59,941 bases of DNA, from positions 1-59,941 of the IMG/VR virus record IMGVR_UViG_3300050821_003226; one strand, given 5' to 3'. The stretch's first letter is position 1; each line of letters starts with the position of its first letter. The notes under the pieces were generated by a model, which was not told the origin of the DNA, did not search any database, and saw only the letters and a list, made by a program, of their open reading frames with translations. Position numbers and translations under genes: made by a program. Source of the DNA: a virus. This document shows positions 32,648-42,100 of this stretch, one piece after another.

Positions 32648-33370
32648 ATGGTCAACTTTGGCGTGGGTCAGCTCGTGCTCAATCCGGGCGGTGCGAATCC
32701 GACGCCCGTCCAGCTCGCGATCCTGCAGGACGTCGAGTTCGATATGAGCTTCACCGAGAAGGAGCTCTACGGGCAGTTCCAGCTCCCCGTCGACGTCGCG
32801 CGCGGCGAGGCGAAGTTCGGCCTCAAGGCGAAGGAAGCGCAGATCTCGGGCGCGCTCGTCGGCTCGTTCCTCACGGGCTCGAGCAGCGCGGGCGGCTACA
32901 CGGCCGGCGCGATCAACGAGGCGACGACGCTCGCGAGCACGTCGTACACGGTGACGAACTCGGCGACGTTCGTCGCGGACTGCGGTGTCATCAACCTGAC
33001 GACGGGCCTCGTCATGACGCGCGTCGCGTCGGCGCCGGCTGCCGGGCAGTACTCCGTTTCGGCGGGCGTCTATACGTTTGCCGCCGGCGACAACAACGCG
33101 CAGCTCTGGATCAGCTACACCTACACCGTGGCTGGCGCGGGGAAGACGATCCACTTCAACAACCCGCTGATGGGCTCCGGCGTGATGTACACGGCGACGC
33201 TCTTCAACGTGTTCCGCAACAAGGTGGTCGGACTGAAGTACTACGCCGTCACCGTGCCGAAGCTGCAGCTCCCGTTCAAGAACAACGACTACACGATCGC
33301 GGGCCTCGACATGAGCGTGTACGCGGACCAGTTCGGGAACGTGCTCGAGTACTACGAGTCCGACTTCTAA
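32648..33370 (+). CDS. Major tail tube protein
   Basis: 240 residues. GVGQLVLNPGGANPTPVQLA, LQDVEFDMSFTEKELYGQFQ, VDVARGEAKFGLKAKEAQIS, then a middle Thr/Gly-rich beta part and VGLKYYAVTVPKLQLPF, ending FGNVLEYYESDF. The order and length match siphovirus tail tube proteins. An extra beta segment (about 85-160) may be a tube-surface insertion. Confidence 0.78.
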   Translation: MVNFGVGQLVLNPGGANPTPVQLAILQDVEFDMSFTEKELYGQFQLPVDVARGEAKFGLKAKEAQISGALVGSFLTGSSSAGGYTAGAINEATTLASTSYTVTNSATFVADCGVINLTTGLVMTRVASAPAAGQYSVSAGVYTFAAGDNNAQLWISYTYTVAGAGKTIHFNNPLMGSGVMYTATLFNVFRNKVVGLKYYAVTVPKLQLPFKNNDYTIAGLDMSVYADQFGNVLEYYESDF

Positions 33371-33395
33371 CCCCTCACCCGCTCGAGGAACACGC

Positions 33396-33770
33396 ATGCC
33401 GGTACGCTCGAAGTTCGTCCAGGTTGGCGATCGCCCGCTCGCGATCCGTAAGCTCCCGCTCGGTCCGATCCGGAACGACCCGGAGGCGTTCGCCTTCTTG
33501 CAGAAGTCGGAGCGCAAAGGGGAGATCACGGTGAGGCAGACGGCGATGACCGTCTTCGCCTCGATCGACCAGAAGACGACGCCAATCTCGGAGGCGGATT
33601 TCTACGCCCTCGTCGACGATATGGATTGCGACACGGGCACCGACGCGCTGACGGAAGCCTTCGTCGTCGCGATGCAAGGGGCGGAGGCATCGAACGGCGC
33701 GGGGGAAGCGCAGGCGGATCCGGGGAAGGGTTCTTCACTCGAACCGGGATCCGCAGCGTCTACGGTCTGA
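33396..33770 (+). CDS. Tail assembly chaperone G
   Basis: 124 residues, helical, between tail tube and tape measure: the usual place of the G protein. PLAIRKLPLGPIRNDPEAFA, ASIDQKTTPISEADFYALVD, and a Gly/Ala/Ser-rich end that looks like a linker reading into the next frame. A -1 shift before the stop would add the GT part. Confidence 0.7.
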   Translation: MPVRSKFVQVGDRPLAIRKLPLGPIRNDPEAFAFLQKSERKGEITVRQTAMTVFASIDQKTTPISEADFYALVDDMDCDTGTDALTEAFVVAMQGAEASNGAGEAQADPGKGSSLEPGSAASTV

Positions 33771-34045
33771 TCATCACGGCGACCGGCTGGACGTACGATG
33801 AAGTCGACGAGCTCGCAATGGTGGACGCGAACGAGATCTGCACCTACTGGCTCGAGTCGCCGCCGACGCATGTCAGTTTGAGCGCGATCGTGCGGGCGTT
33901 TAGTCCGAAGAAGACGCGGCGGTCCGTATTCGAGGGACTGCCGCGCGCGGCCGCGGCACGGATCGGGACGGACGACGAAGCGGCCGCGTTCGCGTCGCAA
34001 CTGAAGGCGTTCGCATCCGACATGGCACGGCCAACGAGAGGCTAA
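33626..34045 (+). CDS. Tail assembly chaperone GT part (-1 frame)
   Basis: This open frame overlaps gene G in the -1 frame. Its own ATG gives basic nonsense up to about 33720, then a protein-like part begins: EGFFTRTGIRSVYGLIITAT, WTYDEVDELAMVDANEICTY. This matches the T portion of G/GT pairs. A frameshift near GGGGGAA or GGGGAAG (33722-33728) is likely, giving a fusion of about 215 residues. Neither heptamer is the classical slippery site. Confidence 0.6.
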   Translation: MRHGHRRADGSLRRRDARGGGIERRGGSAGGSGEGFFTRTGIRSVYGLIITATGWTYDEVDELAMVDANEICTYWLESPPTHVSLSAIVRAFSPKKTRRSVFEGLPRAAAARIGTDDEAAAFASQLKAFASDMARPTRG

Positions 34046-34065
34046 CCGGGGGTAGGCGACGAACG

Positions 34066-35751
34066 ATGGGCACCGCGGCACGTATGAACGTCGAGATCAC
34101 GGGCACCGTCGACGGACTTTCGACCGCGATGGAGCGTGCCAACGACACCGTCACCCGGGCGGCGTCGCAGATGCGGACGCAGACGAGCGCGATCGGCGAC
34201 GCGTTCGAGGGGATGGCGCACCGCTTCGAGCACTCGGGCGTGATGATCGCCTTCGCCGTAAACAACATGATGGACGGCACGCAGACCGGCGTCGAGCGCG
34301 CGCTCCACTCGATCGCGCTCCTCGGGTTTGCGTTCGGCCCGGTCGTCGGATCTGTCACGACGGCGACCGCGCTGATCCTCGAGAACATCAAGAAGATGGT
34401 CCAGGAGGCGTCGAAGCAGCTCGACGAGTTCAAGAAGAAGCTCGACGACTTCGTGAACGCCGGGAACGTCGCCGCGCTGATGAAGAAGCGCGAGGAGCTC
34501 CTCACCGGGACGCCGGCGAAGGAGGGAAAGATCGTTCCGCCGAGCGAGCTCGTTCCGGGCGCGTTCAAGGGCTCGCTCGAGGATCTCGAGGCGCAGGCCG
34601 CGAAGGTGAAGGCGGAGTTCGACAAGTGGGGGATGGGCGGGATCCTCAAGGTGACGCCGGAGCTCGCGGCCGCGCGGACGCAACTCGAGGCGATCGACGC
34701 CGCGCTCGCGGCGGCGAGCAATCAGCGCGCGCGGCTCATGCAGGGTGGCGACCTGCCGAAGGTGACGATCTCAACGAAGAGCGATAAGCGCGAGGCGGAG
34801 GATATCGCGAAGGCGAACAAGGAGAAGCTCTCGCTCCAGCTCGAGTTCGACAAGCTCGCGAATCAGGGCGACGAAGAGTTTCAGAAGATGAAGAAGAAGC
34901 TCCTCGATGCGTCGGTCAAGGATAGCGCGGACGCGGCGCAGAAGCGCATGGAGACGAACGATAAGACGAACCAGCAGCAGGCGGAACTCGACGCCGCGGC
35001 GGCGAAGCTCATGGCGACGAATCGCGCGGCCGGCGCGAAGGATATTCAGAAGGCGATGGACGACTCCGCCCGCGCCTCGGCCGAGTCGTGGATGAAGGCG
35101 ATGGAGACGGTCCAGAGTTCGATCGAGCACGCCTTCGAGCAGATGAAGGAGCACGGCGGATCCTTCGGAACGTTCATGCGCAAGATCGGGCAGGATATGC
35201 TCGGCGACTTCGTGCGCGCGGAACTCAAGATGGTCGAAGCGCACATCGCGGCGAACGTGATTAAGCAAAGCTCCGACGAACAGGGCGCGGCGAAGAGCAA
35301 GGTGATCGTCCTCTCGGAAGCGCTCTCGAGCATCTCGGCGTCCGCGGCGAAAGCGGCAGCCGCGGCGTGGTCGGCGTTCGCGAGCATCCCGTATATCGGC
35401 CCCGAGCTCGGCGCGGTCGCGGCCGGCGTGACGTACGCCGGCGTGATGGCGTTCGGCGCGCTCGCCTCGGCCGCCGGCGGCTTCGACGTCCCCGCGGGCC
35501 TGAACCCGGTCACGCAACTCCACGCGCAGGAAATGGTACTTCCCGCCCATCTCGCGAACGCGGTCCGCGGCATGGCCGCCGGCGGCGGGAGCGGCGGCGG
35601 CGAGCAGCACTTCCATTTCCATACGAACGACTCGGTCTCGACCGCCGAATGGGCGCGCCGGAATACCCGTGCGATCGGAACGGCCGCGGTCGAGCACGTT
35701 CGCCGCGGTGGCGGGTCGACGTCGGCGTCGGCGGGCCGGAGATCGCCATGA
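34066..35751 (+). CDS. Tail tape measure protein
   Basis: 561 residues, mostly helical. N-terminal IGDAFEGMAHRFEHSG and hydrophobic SIALLGFAFGPVVGSVTTAT. Long charged coiled coils from about 110-400, then a Gly/Ala hydrophobic zone and the C-terminal motif FDVPAGLNPVTQLHAQEMVL before PAHLANAV, typical of tape measures in DUF2460/DUF2163 phages. The length implies a tail of about 85-90 nm if the lambda ratio holds. A His-rich HFHFHTND lies near the end. Confidence 0.88.
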   Translation: MGTAARMNVEITGTVDGLSTAMERANDTVTRAASQMRTQTSAIGDAFEGMAHRFEHSGVMIAFAVNNMMDGTQTGVERALHSIALLGFAFGPVVGSVTTATALILENIKKMVQEASKQLDEFKKKLDDFVNAGNVAALMKKREELLTGTPAKEGKIVPPSELVPGAFKGSLEDLEAQAAKVKAEFDKWGMGGILKVTPELAAARTQLEAIDAALAAASNQRARLMQGGDLPKVTISTKSDKREAEDIAKANKEKLSLQLEFDKLANQGDEEFQKMKKKLLDASVKDSADAAQKRMETNDKTNQQQAELDAAAAKLMATNRAAGAKDIQKAMDDSARASAESWMKAMETVQSSIEHAFEQMKEHGGSFGTFMRKIGQDMLGDFVRAELKMVEAHIAANVIKQSSDEQGAAKSKVIVLSEALSSISASAAKAAAAAWSAFASIPYIGPELGAVAAGVTYAGVMAFGALASAAGGFDVPAGLNPVTQLHAQEMVLPAHLANAVRGMAAGGGSGGGEQHFHFHTNDSVSTAEWARRNTRAIGTAAVEHVRRGGGSTSASAGRRSP

Positions 35752-36356
35752 GCCAAGCAATCTTGCCTGTCCTTCCTGGGTTGACGTGGCAGAATACAAT
35801 GGCGCCGAAGTTCTCGTCGAAGATCCAGACGTCGGTCGGGCAGAGCGAAGTGCGCGCGGCGTTCAGTCCGTACCCGGTTCGGCATTACGTCCTGACGTAC
35901 AACTTCCTGCGCGGGTACGGCGCGTTCACGGAACTGCAGCAGCTCTACGGCTTCTTTTGCGCGCGCCTCGGGAGCTTCGACTCGTTTCTCTACGACGACC
36001 CGGAAGACGACACGGTCCCGGATACGAGCCCGGGGAACTTCGGGACGGGCGACGGATCGACGACGCAGTTTCAACTCGGGCGCTCGCGCGGTGGCTTCTT
36101 CGAGCCGGTATATAATCTTCACTCGACGCCGAAGATCTACGTCAACGGCATCTTGAAGACGGTCAGTACCGACTACTCGATCTCCGGCGGCTTGGTGACG
36201 TTCACGGCCGCGCCCGGGAACGGTCTCGCGCTGACGTGGAGCGGCACCTACTATTGGCGCTGCCGCTTCGAGGACGACATGATCGACTTCACCGAGTTCG
36301 CCTCCCTGTATTGGGAACAGCGGAAGCTCGGTTTCCGCACGATCCTGAACGGATAG
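35748..36356 (+). CDS. Tail protein, DUF2460 (TIGR02217-like)
   Basis: 202 residues, ATG in the tape-measure stop. PVLPGLTWQNTMAPKFSSKI, FSPYPVRHYVLTYNFLRGYG, CARLGSFDSFLYDDPEDD, then a beta end with KIYVNGILK and FEDDMIDFTEF. This is the distal tail family that pairs with DUF2163 and NlpC/P60. It probably forms the ring at the tail end. Confidence 0.88.
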   Translation: MSQAILPVLPGLTWQNTMAPKFSSKIQTSVGQSEVRAAFSPYPVRHYVLTYNFLRGYGAFTELQQLYGFFCARLGSFDSFLYDDPEDDTVPDTSPGNFGTGDGSTTQFQLGRSRGGFFEPVYNLHSTPKIYVNGILKTVSTDYSISGGLVTFTAAPGNGLALTWSGTYYWRCRFEDDMIDFTEFASLYWEQRKLGFRTILNG

Positions 36357-36364
36357 CGCCTCGC

Positions 36365-37291
36365 ATGAAATACATGAGCGCCGGGCTGATCGCCTTCTTG
36401 AACTCGCTCGGGCCCGGCGTCGATCCATTGATCGCCGACCTTCTGACGATCGCGCCCGTCGGCGGCGGTCCGGTGGTGCGCATTACATCCGCGCCCGTGG
36501 ATCTCCGGTCGACGTCGCTCCATGGCGCGATCCTGAACACGTCGCCCGTCACGCTCGACCCGACGGTCTATACGTTTATCGCCGGCGGCGTGACGTTCAC
36601 GCGCGATCGGATCGTGACGAAGATCGGTCTCGAGGTCAATCCGACGCCGCTCACGCTCGCGATCCCGCAGAGCGGGCAGACGTTGAACAGCACGACGTGG
36701 CAAGCCGCGATCGCCGCCGGCTATCTCGAGGGCGCGGCGATCACGCTCGAGCGTGCGTTCATGCCGACCTGGGGGGATACGAGCCGCGGGACGGTGATTC
36801 TCGAGAAGGGGAATACCGGCGAGTGTCGGCCGTCGCGGAGTACGATCTATCTCGAGATCAAGCCGGCGATCGCGATTCTCGGGAACCCGATGCCGCGGCG
36901 CCAGTTTCAGCCCGGGTGCTTGCACATCCTCTACGATACGGGATGCGCGCTCTCGCAGGCCGCGTTTACGACGAGCGACGCGGCCGCGCCGGGGTCGACG
37001 GCGAGCGTGATCAACTCCGGACTGACGCAGGCCGATGGCTACTTCGCGCTCGGGGCGATCAAGTTTACGAGCGGCGCGAATGCCGGGCTCCAGCGTCGGT
37101 GCTATGGGTTCGCACACGCAAGCGGAGCGATCGCGGTCAAGCCGGCGTTCCCGTTCATACCGAATACCGGGGATACGTTCGACATCTATCCGGGGTGCGA
37201 CAAGACGCAGCAGACGTGTACGGCGAAGTTCGGGAACCTCGTCCACTTCGCCGGCTTCCCGTATGTGCCCGTGGCGGAGGCGACGCTGTGA
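36365..37291 (+). CDS. Tail protein, DUF2163/BR0599 family
   Basis: 308 residues from ATG 36365; ATG 36374 is an alternative. VVRITSAPVDL, PVTLDPTVYTFIAGGVTFTR, IGLEVNPTPLTLAIP, and a Cys-containing C-terminal domain (QFQPGCLHILYDTGCALSQ, PGCDKTQQTCTAKFGN) as in BR0599 proteins. It works with DUF2460 and the NlpC/P60 protein in the tail tip. The stop overlaps the next GTG. Confidence 0.88.
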   Translation: MKYMSAGLIAFLNSLGPGVDPLIADLLTIAPVGGGPVVRITSAPVDLRSTSLHGAILNTSPVTLDPTVYTFIAGGVTFTRDRIVTKIGLEVNPTPLTLAIPQSGQTLNSTTWQAAIAAGYLEGAAITLERAFMPTWGDTSRGTVILEKGNTGECRPSRSTIYLEIKPAIAILGNPMPRRQFQPGCLHILYDTGCALSQAAFTTSDAAAPGSTASVINSGLTQADGYFALGAIKFTSGANAGLQRRCYGFAHASGAIAVKPAFPFIPNTGDTFDIYPGCDKTQQTCTAKFGNLVHFAGFPYVPVAEATL

Positions 37292-37818
37292 GCGAGAGCT
37301 ACCTCAACCGGAAATGCGGCGAGGCGATTCTCGCGGGCGCGGGCCTGCGCGGCGTCACATTGGCGCTGCGCGAAGATATCGAGCGCGATGCAGTGATCGC
37401 GGAAGCGAGAAGTTGGATATCAACTCGTTTTCACCATCATGCGGCCGTAAAGGGGTCCGGCGTCGACTGCGCGCACCTCGTCGCCGCGGTCTATACGCAT
37501 TGCGGCGTGATCGATGCGCCGGCGATTGGGTTCTACACCGAGAACTGGTTTCAGCATGAAACGACGGAACGGCTCCAGCATGCGGTCGCGGCGTGTTGCG
37601 TGCCCGTCGATCGACCGGAGCGTGGCGATCTGGCGCTCTTCCGGTTCGGCCATGCGAGCGCACACGCCGCGATCGTTACGGATTGGCGTGGGATCATTCA
37701 CGCGGACCGGACGCGGATGGTCGTCTGCGAAGATTACGTCGACGAGCGCGGGCCGCTCGAGCGACGCTTCACCGGCTGGTGGTCGCCGAAACGCTGGCAT
37801 CCTGAGGCCGCTCCATGA
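37288..37818 (+). CDS. NlpC/P60 tail-tip peptidase
   Basis: 176 residues from GTG 37288. Catalytic Cys61 in KGSGVDCAHLV, His126 in HASAHAAIV and His138 in GIIHAD are consistent with a papain-like NlpC/P60 triad. The GDLALFRFGHASAH segment is typical. It would cut cell-wall peptides during infection. It lies in the standard place after DUF2163. Confidence 0.85.
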   Translation: MSESYLNRKCGEAILAGAGLRGVTLALREDIERDAVIAEARSWISTRFHHHAAVKGSGVDCAHLVAAVYTHCGVIDAPAIGFYTENWFQHETTERLQHAVAACCVPVDRPERGDLALFRFGHASAHAAIVTDWRGIIHADRTRMVVCEDYVDERGPLERRFTGWWSPKRWHPEAAP

Positions 37819-38447
37819 TCGCCGCGATCGGGAAGCTCACGCTCAATGAGTGGTACTATATCCTCGGGATTGGCGGTCTGATCTCGGGAGGCGCGCTCTT
37901 CTTCTATCGCAAGGCGCTGGTCCCGCTCTACGGTTATGCGCGGGCGAAAGTGAAGCGCATCTCGGACGCGCTCGACGCGATCGACGCGATCAAGAAAGAA
38001 GTATTTCCCAATGGGAGCGGTTCGATGCGCGACAGCGTCGACCGCAGCGAGAAGATGGTCCGCAAGATGGCGAAGAACATTTTTATGTCGCTCGCGCAGA
38101 ATCGCTCGCTCTTCGAGCAGAGCGAGACGGGGATGTTCGAGGGCGACGAGGAAGGGGAGCTCCTGTGGGCGAATCGCGCGTTTCGTCAGATGACGGGGAT
38201 GCGCCTCGAGCAGCTCGACGGGAGTGGCTGGATCAATGCGATCCACGACGACGATCGGCGGCGCGTGGAAAACGACTGGCGTCTCTGCACGGGCCAGCGC
38301 CGTCCGATGCTCTCCATGTTTCGCGTGACGCACATTGGCACCGGCGTGACGATCTCGGTCCACTGCGAAGCATATCCCGTCTTCTCCGATGGCGGCGATT
38401 GCTCGGGCTGGCTCGCATCCATTCGCACTCGAGAGGTCGAGGTATGA
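37815..38447 (+). CDS. Membrane-anchored PAS-domain protein
   Basis: 210 residues, ATG in the NlpC/P60 stop. A membrane segment lies at about 14-31 (YYILGIGGLISGGALFFY), followed by a helix (RISDALDAIDAIKKEVF) and a PAS domain at ~97-203: SETGMFEGDEEGELLWANRA, FRQMTGMRLEQLDGSGWINA, IHDDDRRRVENDW, and SVHCEAYPVFSDGG with a strand end GWLASI. There is no kinase or other output domain. PAS domains bind ligands or proteins. A sensor in the tail-to-lysis zone is unexpected; it might monitor the membrane or bind a host PAS partner. Confidence 0.75.
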   Translation: MIAAIGKLTLNEWYYILGIGGLISGGALFFYRKALVPLYGYARAKVKRISDALDAIDAIKKEVFPNGSGSMRDSVDRSEKMVRKMAKNIFMSLAQNRSLFEQSETGMFEGDEEGELLWANRAFRQMTGMRLEQLDGSGWINAIHDDDRRRVENDWRLCTGQRRPMLSMFRVTHIGTGVTISVHCEAYPVFSDGGDCSGWLASIRTREVEV

Positions 38448-38716
38448 TTATCCCAATGGCCGACGTCTCCGCGCTGCGCAACAAGATCGGGACGACGATC
38501 CTCGGCATGGTCTCGACGCTTTTTATGGCGCTGGTGTCGTGGGGCGGCGTCCAGCTCTGGGCCTCGAAGCTCAGCGTCGACGACTATCGCGACTACATCG
38601 CGAAGGCCGCGCTCGTTCACCAGGTCGATTCGATCCACTTCGCGCGCCTCGATCGACAGATTGCGTGCGCGACGAAGTCGCCGCGATGCGCCGGCCGGCG
38701 TCATGCGACTCCGTAA
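38444..38716 (+). CDS. Small one-TM protein after PAS gene
   Basis: 90 residues from ATG 38444, overlapping the PAS stop; ATG 38456 is an alternative. One membrane segment (TTILGMVSTLFMALVSWGGV), then a helical basic end (FARLDRQIACATKSPRCAGR). It probably pairs with the PAS protein in the membrane, or is a lysis accessory. Function unknown. Confidence 0.55.
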   Translation: MIIPMADVSALRNKIGTTILGMVSTLFMALVSWGGVQLWASKLSVDDYRDYIAKAALVHQVDSIHFARLDRQIACATKSPRCAGRRHATP

Positions 38717-39117
38717 GACTCAATGCGCATTTTATCGGCGGATACCATGACGATCGCGCGACCGGCGGAAGCGCCGGCTATCGTGAACTTCCGTCGATCG
38801 AGGGCGCGCAGGGCTTGCTCTTCCAGTGCCCGAAGTGCGCCGAGGGCAAAGAGTATGGCGAAGAGCGCGACGAGATCACGGGTGAGACGATCGGCTTCCA
38901 CCGCGGCGCGCATCATATTATTTGCTGGTTCCGGAATCCACGGAACGCGCCGCGCGTCCCGGACGATATCGACCCGAAGCCCGGCCGCTGGTGGACCGTC
39001 GGCGACTCGATCGACACGCTCACGTTCGATCATGGCGAGCCGCCGATCGCGAAGAGTGTTCTCCTCGTCGGCGGGTGCGGCTGGCATGGCTTCATTACGA
39101 ACGGCGAGGCCGCGTGA
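38686..39117 (+). CDS. DUF6527-like zinc protein of the tail module
   Basis: 143 residues from ATG 38686, overlapping the preceding gene by 31 bases. LLFQCPKCAEGKEYG (Cys site), GAHHIICWFRNPRNAPRVP, then GRWWTVGDSIDTLTF and VGGCGWHGFITNGEA. This order matches DUF6527-like proteins commonly placed just before the tail-tip protein in these phages. A zinc-site role is probable; the task is unknown. Confidence 0.55.
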   Translation: MRRPASCDSVRLNAHFIGGYHDDRATGGSAGYRELPSIEGAQGLLFQCPKCAEGKEYGEERDEITGETIGFHRGAHHIICWFRNPRNAPRVPDDIDPKPGRWWTVGDSIDTLTFDHGEPPIAKSVLLVGGCGWHGFITNGEAA

Positions 39118-42100
39118 GTAGTCTTTTCGGCGGGATGGGCGTCGGCCCGCAGAACCGGAAGATCGCGAACTTCTGGTACGTCCAAACGGCCGCGTACGCC
39201 ACGCCGATCCCGCTCGCGTACGGGCAGAACCGCGTTGCCGCCTCCATGATCCATATGCCGGCGCAGCCGAAAGCGCAGGGCGGGGGGAAGTTCGGCAAGA
39301 GTGGGAAGGCGCAGAACTACACGGCGCCGGTGATCTTCGGGATCTGCGAAGGGCCGATCTCCGGAATCAACCTGCTGTGGGTCGATAAGGACCAGCCGCA
39401 ACTCTTCGCCTCCGGCTGGATCCTGAACCAAGCGAACGAACCGGGGACGGTGCCGGGGACGGCGCCGTATCATTTCCAAGTCGCGTTCACGTCCGGCGGC
39501 CTCGGCTTCTACTCCGACGTCTCCGTCTACGACTCGACCGCGGGCGTCTTCCTTACGCGGATCCCGGACAATGCGTCGCCGGCGCCGGGGCCGGGGCAGT
39601 ATCAGCTCGACGGGACGAGTAACGGCCTCTACTATTTCAACGCGGCGCAGTCGGCGCACGCGATTTGGATTACTTGGTTCTATCACTCGCAGGGGACGTT
39701 CCCCGGGAGTTGGGTCCTCAAGCTCGGGACGACGCCGACGCAGACGGTCTGGTCCGGTCTCGCAAGCTTCCCCGGACAGGGCATTACCTATCCCGGCGTG
39801 GCGTACATGGCGCACCCGGCCGCGAACTTTCCGGGCGATTCGCCGCAGCAGTTTAGCTACGAGGTCGAGGCGCTACACCAGTTTGGCGGCGGGATCGTCG
39901 ACGCGAACGGCGCCGATATTCTGACCGACTTCCTTACGGATCCGCTGCACGGCGCGAACTTTCCCGCGGCGAGTCTCGGGATCCTGAGCGGCTCGAACGG
40001 CTCCTACTACAACTACGTGGCCGCGGCCGGCCTCTTCTGCTCGCCGGTCTACACGCAGCAGCAGGCGGCGCGCGAGCATCTCGCGGAGCTTTTCGAGGTC
40101 ACGAACTCCGCGCCGTACTGGAGCGACGGCTTGCTCAAGGTCGTGCCGTACGGCGATACCGCGATGACGGCGAACGGCTTCACGTTCACGCCGAATACGA
40201 CGCCGCTCTACTCGCTCTTCGACGACGACTTCCTCCCGAACCGCGCCGTCACGGGCAGCAGTGGGGCGGACGATCGTGGGAATGATCTCGATCCGATCCT
40301 CGTCACGCGGAAGGATCCGACGCTGATCCCGAACAAGATCAAGGTCGAGTACGTCAGTCGCGACTTCGACTATAACAGCGACTTCGTCGTCGCCGAGGAT
40401 CAGGTCAGCGAAGCGTTGAACGGGCCGATCGAGCTCGGATCGCTCTCGCTCCGCTCGGTGACGGTGAAGAGCGTTGCGCGGCAGGTGGCGCAGATCCGGC
40501 TCCAGCGTGAGCAGCTCGTCACGCCGATCAAATATGAGTTCGTCCTCGGCTGGAAATACACCGGCCTCGAGCCGATGGACTTGGTCGAGCTGAACGACGA
40601 CCTCCTCGGCCTCGTCGCGACGCCGGTGCGCATCGTGTCGGTGGAAGAACTCGCCGACGAAGAGGGCTTGGCGTTTACGGCCGAGCCATGGGTCGACGGC
40701 GTCGCGTCTGCGGTACTCTATCCGGCGCCGGGCGGCGTCGGGTCGCGGCCGTCGACGAACGCCATCCCCGGGAACACGGCGAACGCGTTCATTATCGAAG
40801 GGCCGAGCGCGCTGATCTCAGCGCCGATGGAGCTCTGGATCGGCGCCGCCGGCGGCTCGAACTGGGGCGGCTGTCAGGTCTGGATCTCGACGGACAACGT
40901 CACCTTCCAGCAGGTGGGCGTGATTAACGGGACGGCCGCGTTCGGCACGATGCAGCCGAGCGGCCTCGCGACGAGCGCGTCGCAGTTCCCGACGGTCGAC
41001 TCCGTGAATACGGCGACGGTGACAATCATTACCGGGCGCCAACTCGCGAGCCTCTCGGCGAGCGATTTCGCGCACCTGACCTATCCGTGCGTCATCACGG
41101 ATGGCGTCACGCCGGAGTGGATGACGTACGAGACCGCGAGCCTCGTCACCGGATCCGAGTACGCCCTCTCGACGCTCTACCGCGGGCTCTTCGGGACGGC
41201 GCCGGCGGCGCACGCGAACACGGACGAGTTCATGCTGATCGACGGCGCCGTGGCGAAGATTCCGTGGCCGAACGGCGTCCAGGGCGCGACGGTCTACTTC
41301 AAGTTGCCGGCGTTCAACATCTACGGGGCGCAGCTCGAGGATCTCGCCAGCGCGGCGACGTTTACCTATGTGATCGGCGGCGTCCCGATCGCGCGCACGA
41401 CGGCGGTCCCGACGATGACGATTACGGTCGCGTCGAACGACAGCCTGACGGTCGCGACGGCGAAGGCGTCGATGATGGTCACGATTCCGCCGGATGGCGC
41501 CTCGATGAAGTGGCTCGCGAGTACGTCGGCGAATCCGACGGTCGCCGCGGTGATCGCGGGCGGGACGGTCGTTAGCGCCGGCGCGCCGTTCCTGAACGTC
41601 CCCGATTTGGGCGTGGCCCTTAGCTTCGGGGATACGGTCTACGTCACCGCGGTCTACTACGATCAGAGCGGCAACGCGCGGACCGCCGTGCAGGGTCACG
41701 CGACGCGCCCGAACCTGCTCTTTACGAAGACCACCTCCTGGCCGTCGACGCTCTTTCAGGCCGCTTCGCCGCCGCTGCACGCGGCGTATACGTTCGATCC
41801 GACGACCGGCGGGTTGTTCAACAACAGCACGCTCGGAAACACGATCACCGATCCGTTCAACGCGCTGGTCCCACTCCCGGCGGGCGCGATCGTCACGGGT
41901 TTCACCATCACGGCGTACCAGAATCCGGGTGATACCGGGTTGGTGAATCTTGGCTACTACACGCAATCGGCGGGCGTGCTCAGTTCACGGAATGCTATCG
42001 GCACCACGATTAATATCGGCGTCACGACGATCACGATCACCGGGCTCTCGATCAACACGGCGAACACGGCGTTCATTCTCTCGGCGATCTTCACTGGCGG

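Noticed and set aside
38686-39117. DUF6527-like protein as part of a bacterial ubiquitin-like (Bub) system
   Set aside because: DUF6527 has been linked to such operons, but here the gene sits in its usual phage tail-tip context, and no ubiquitin-like, E1 or E2 protein is nearby.
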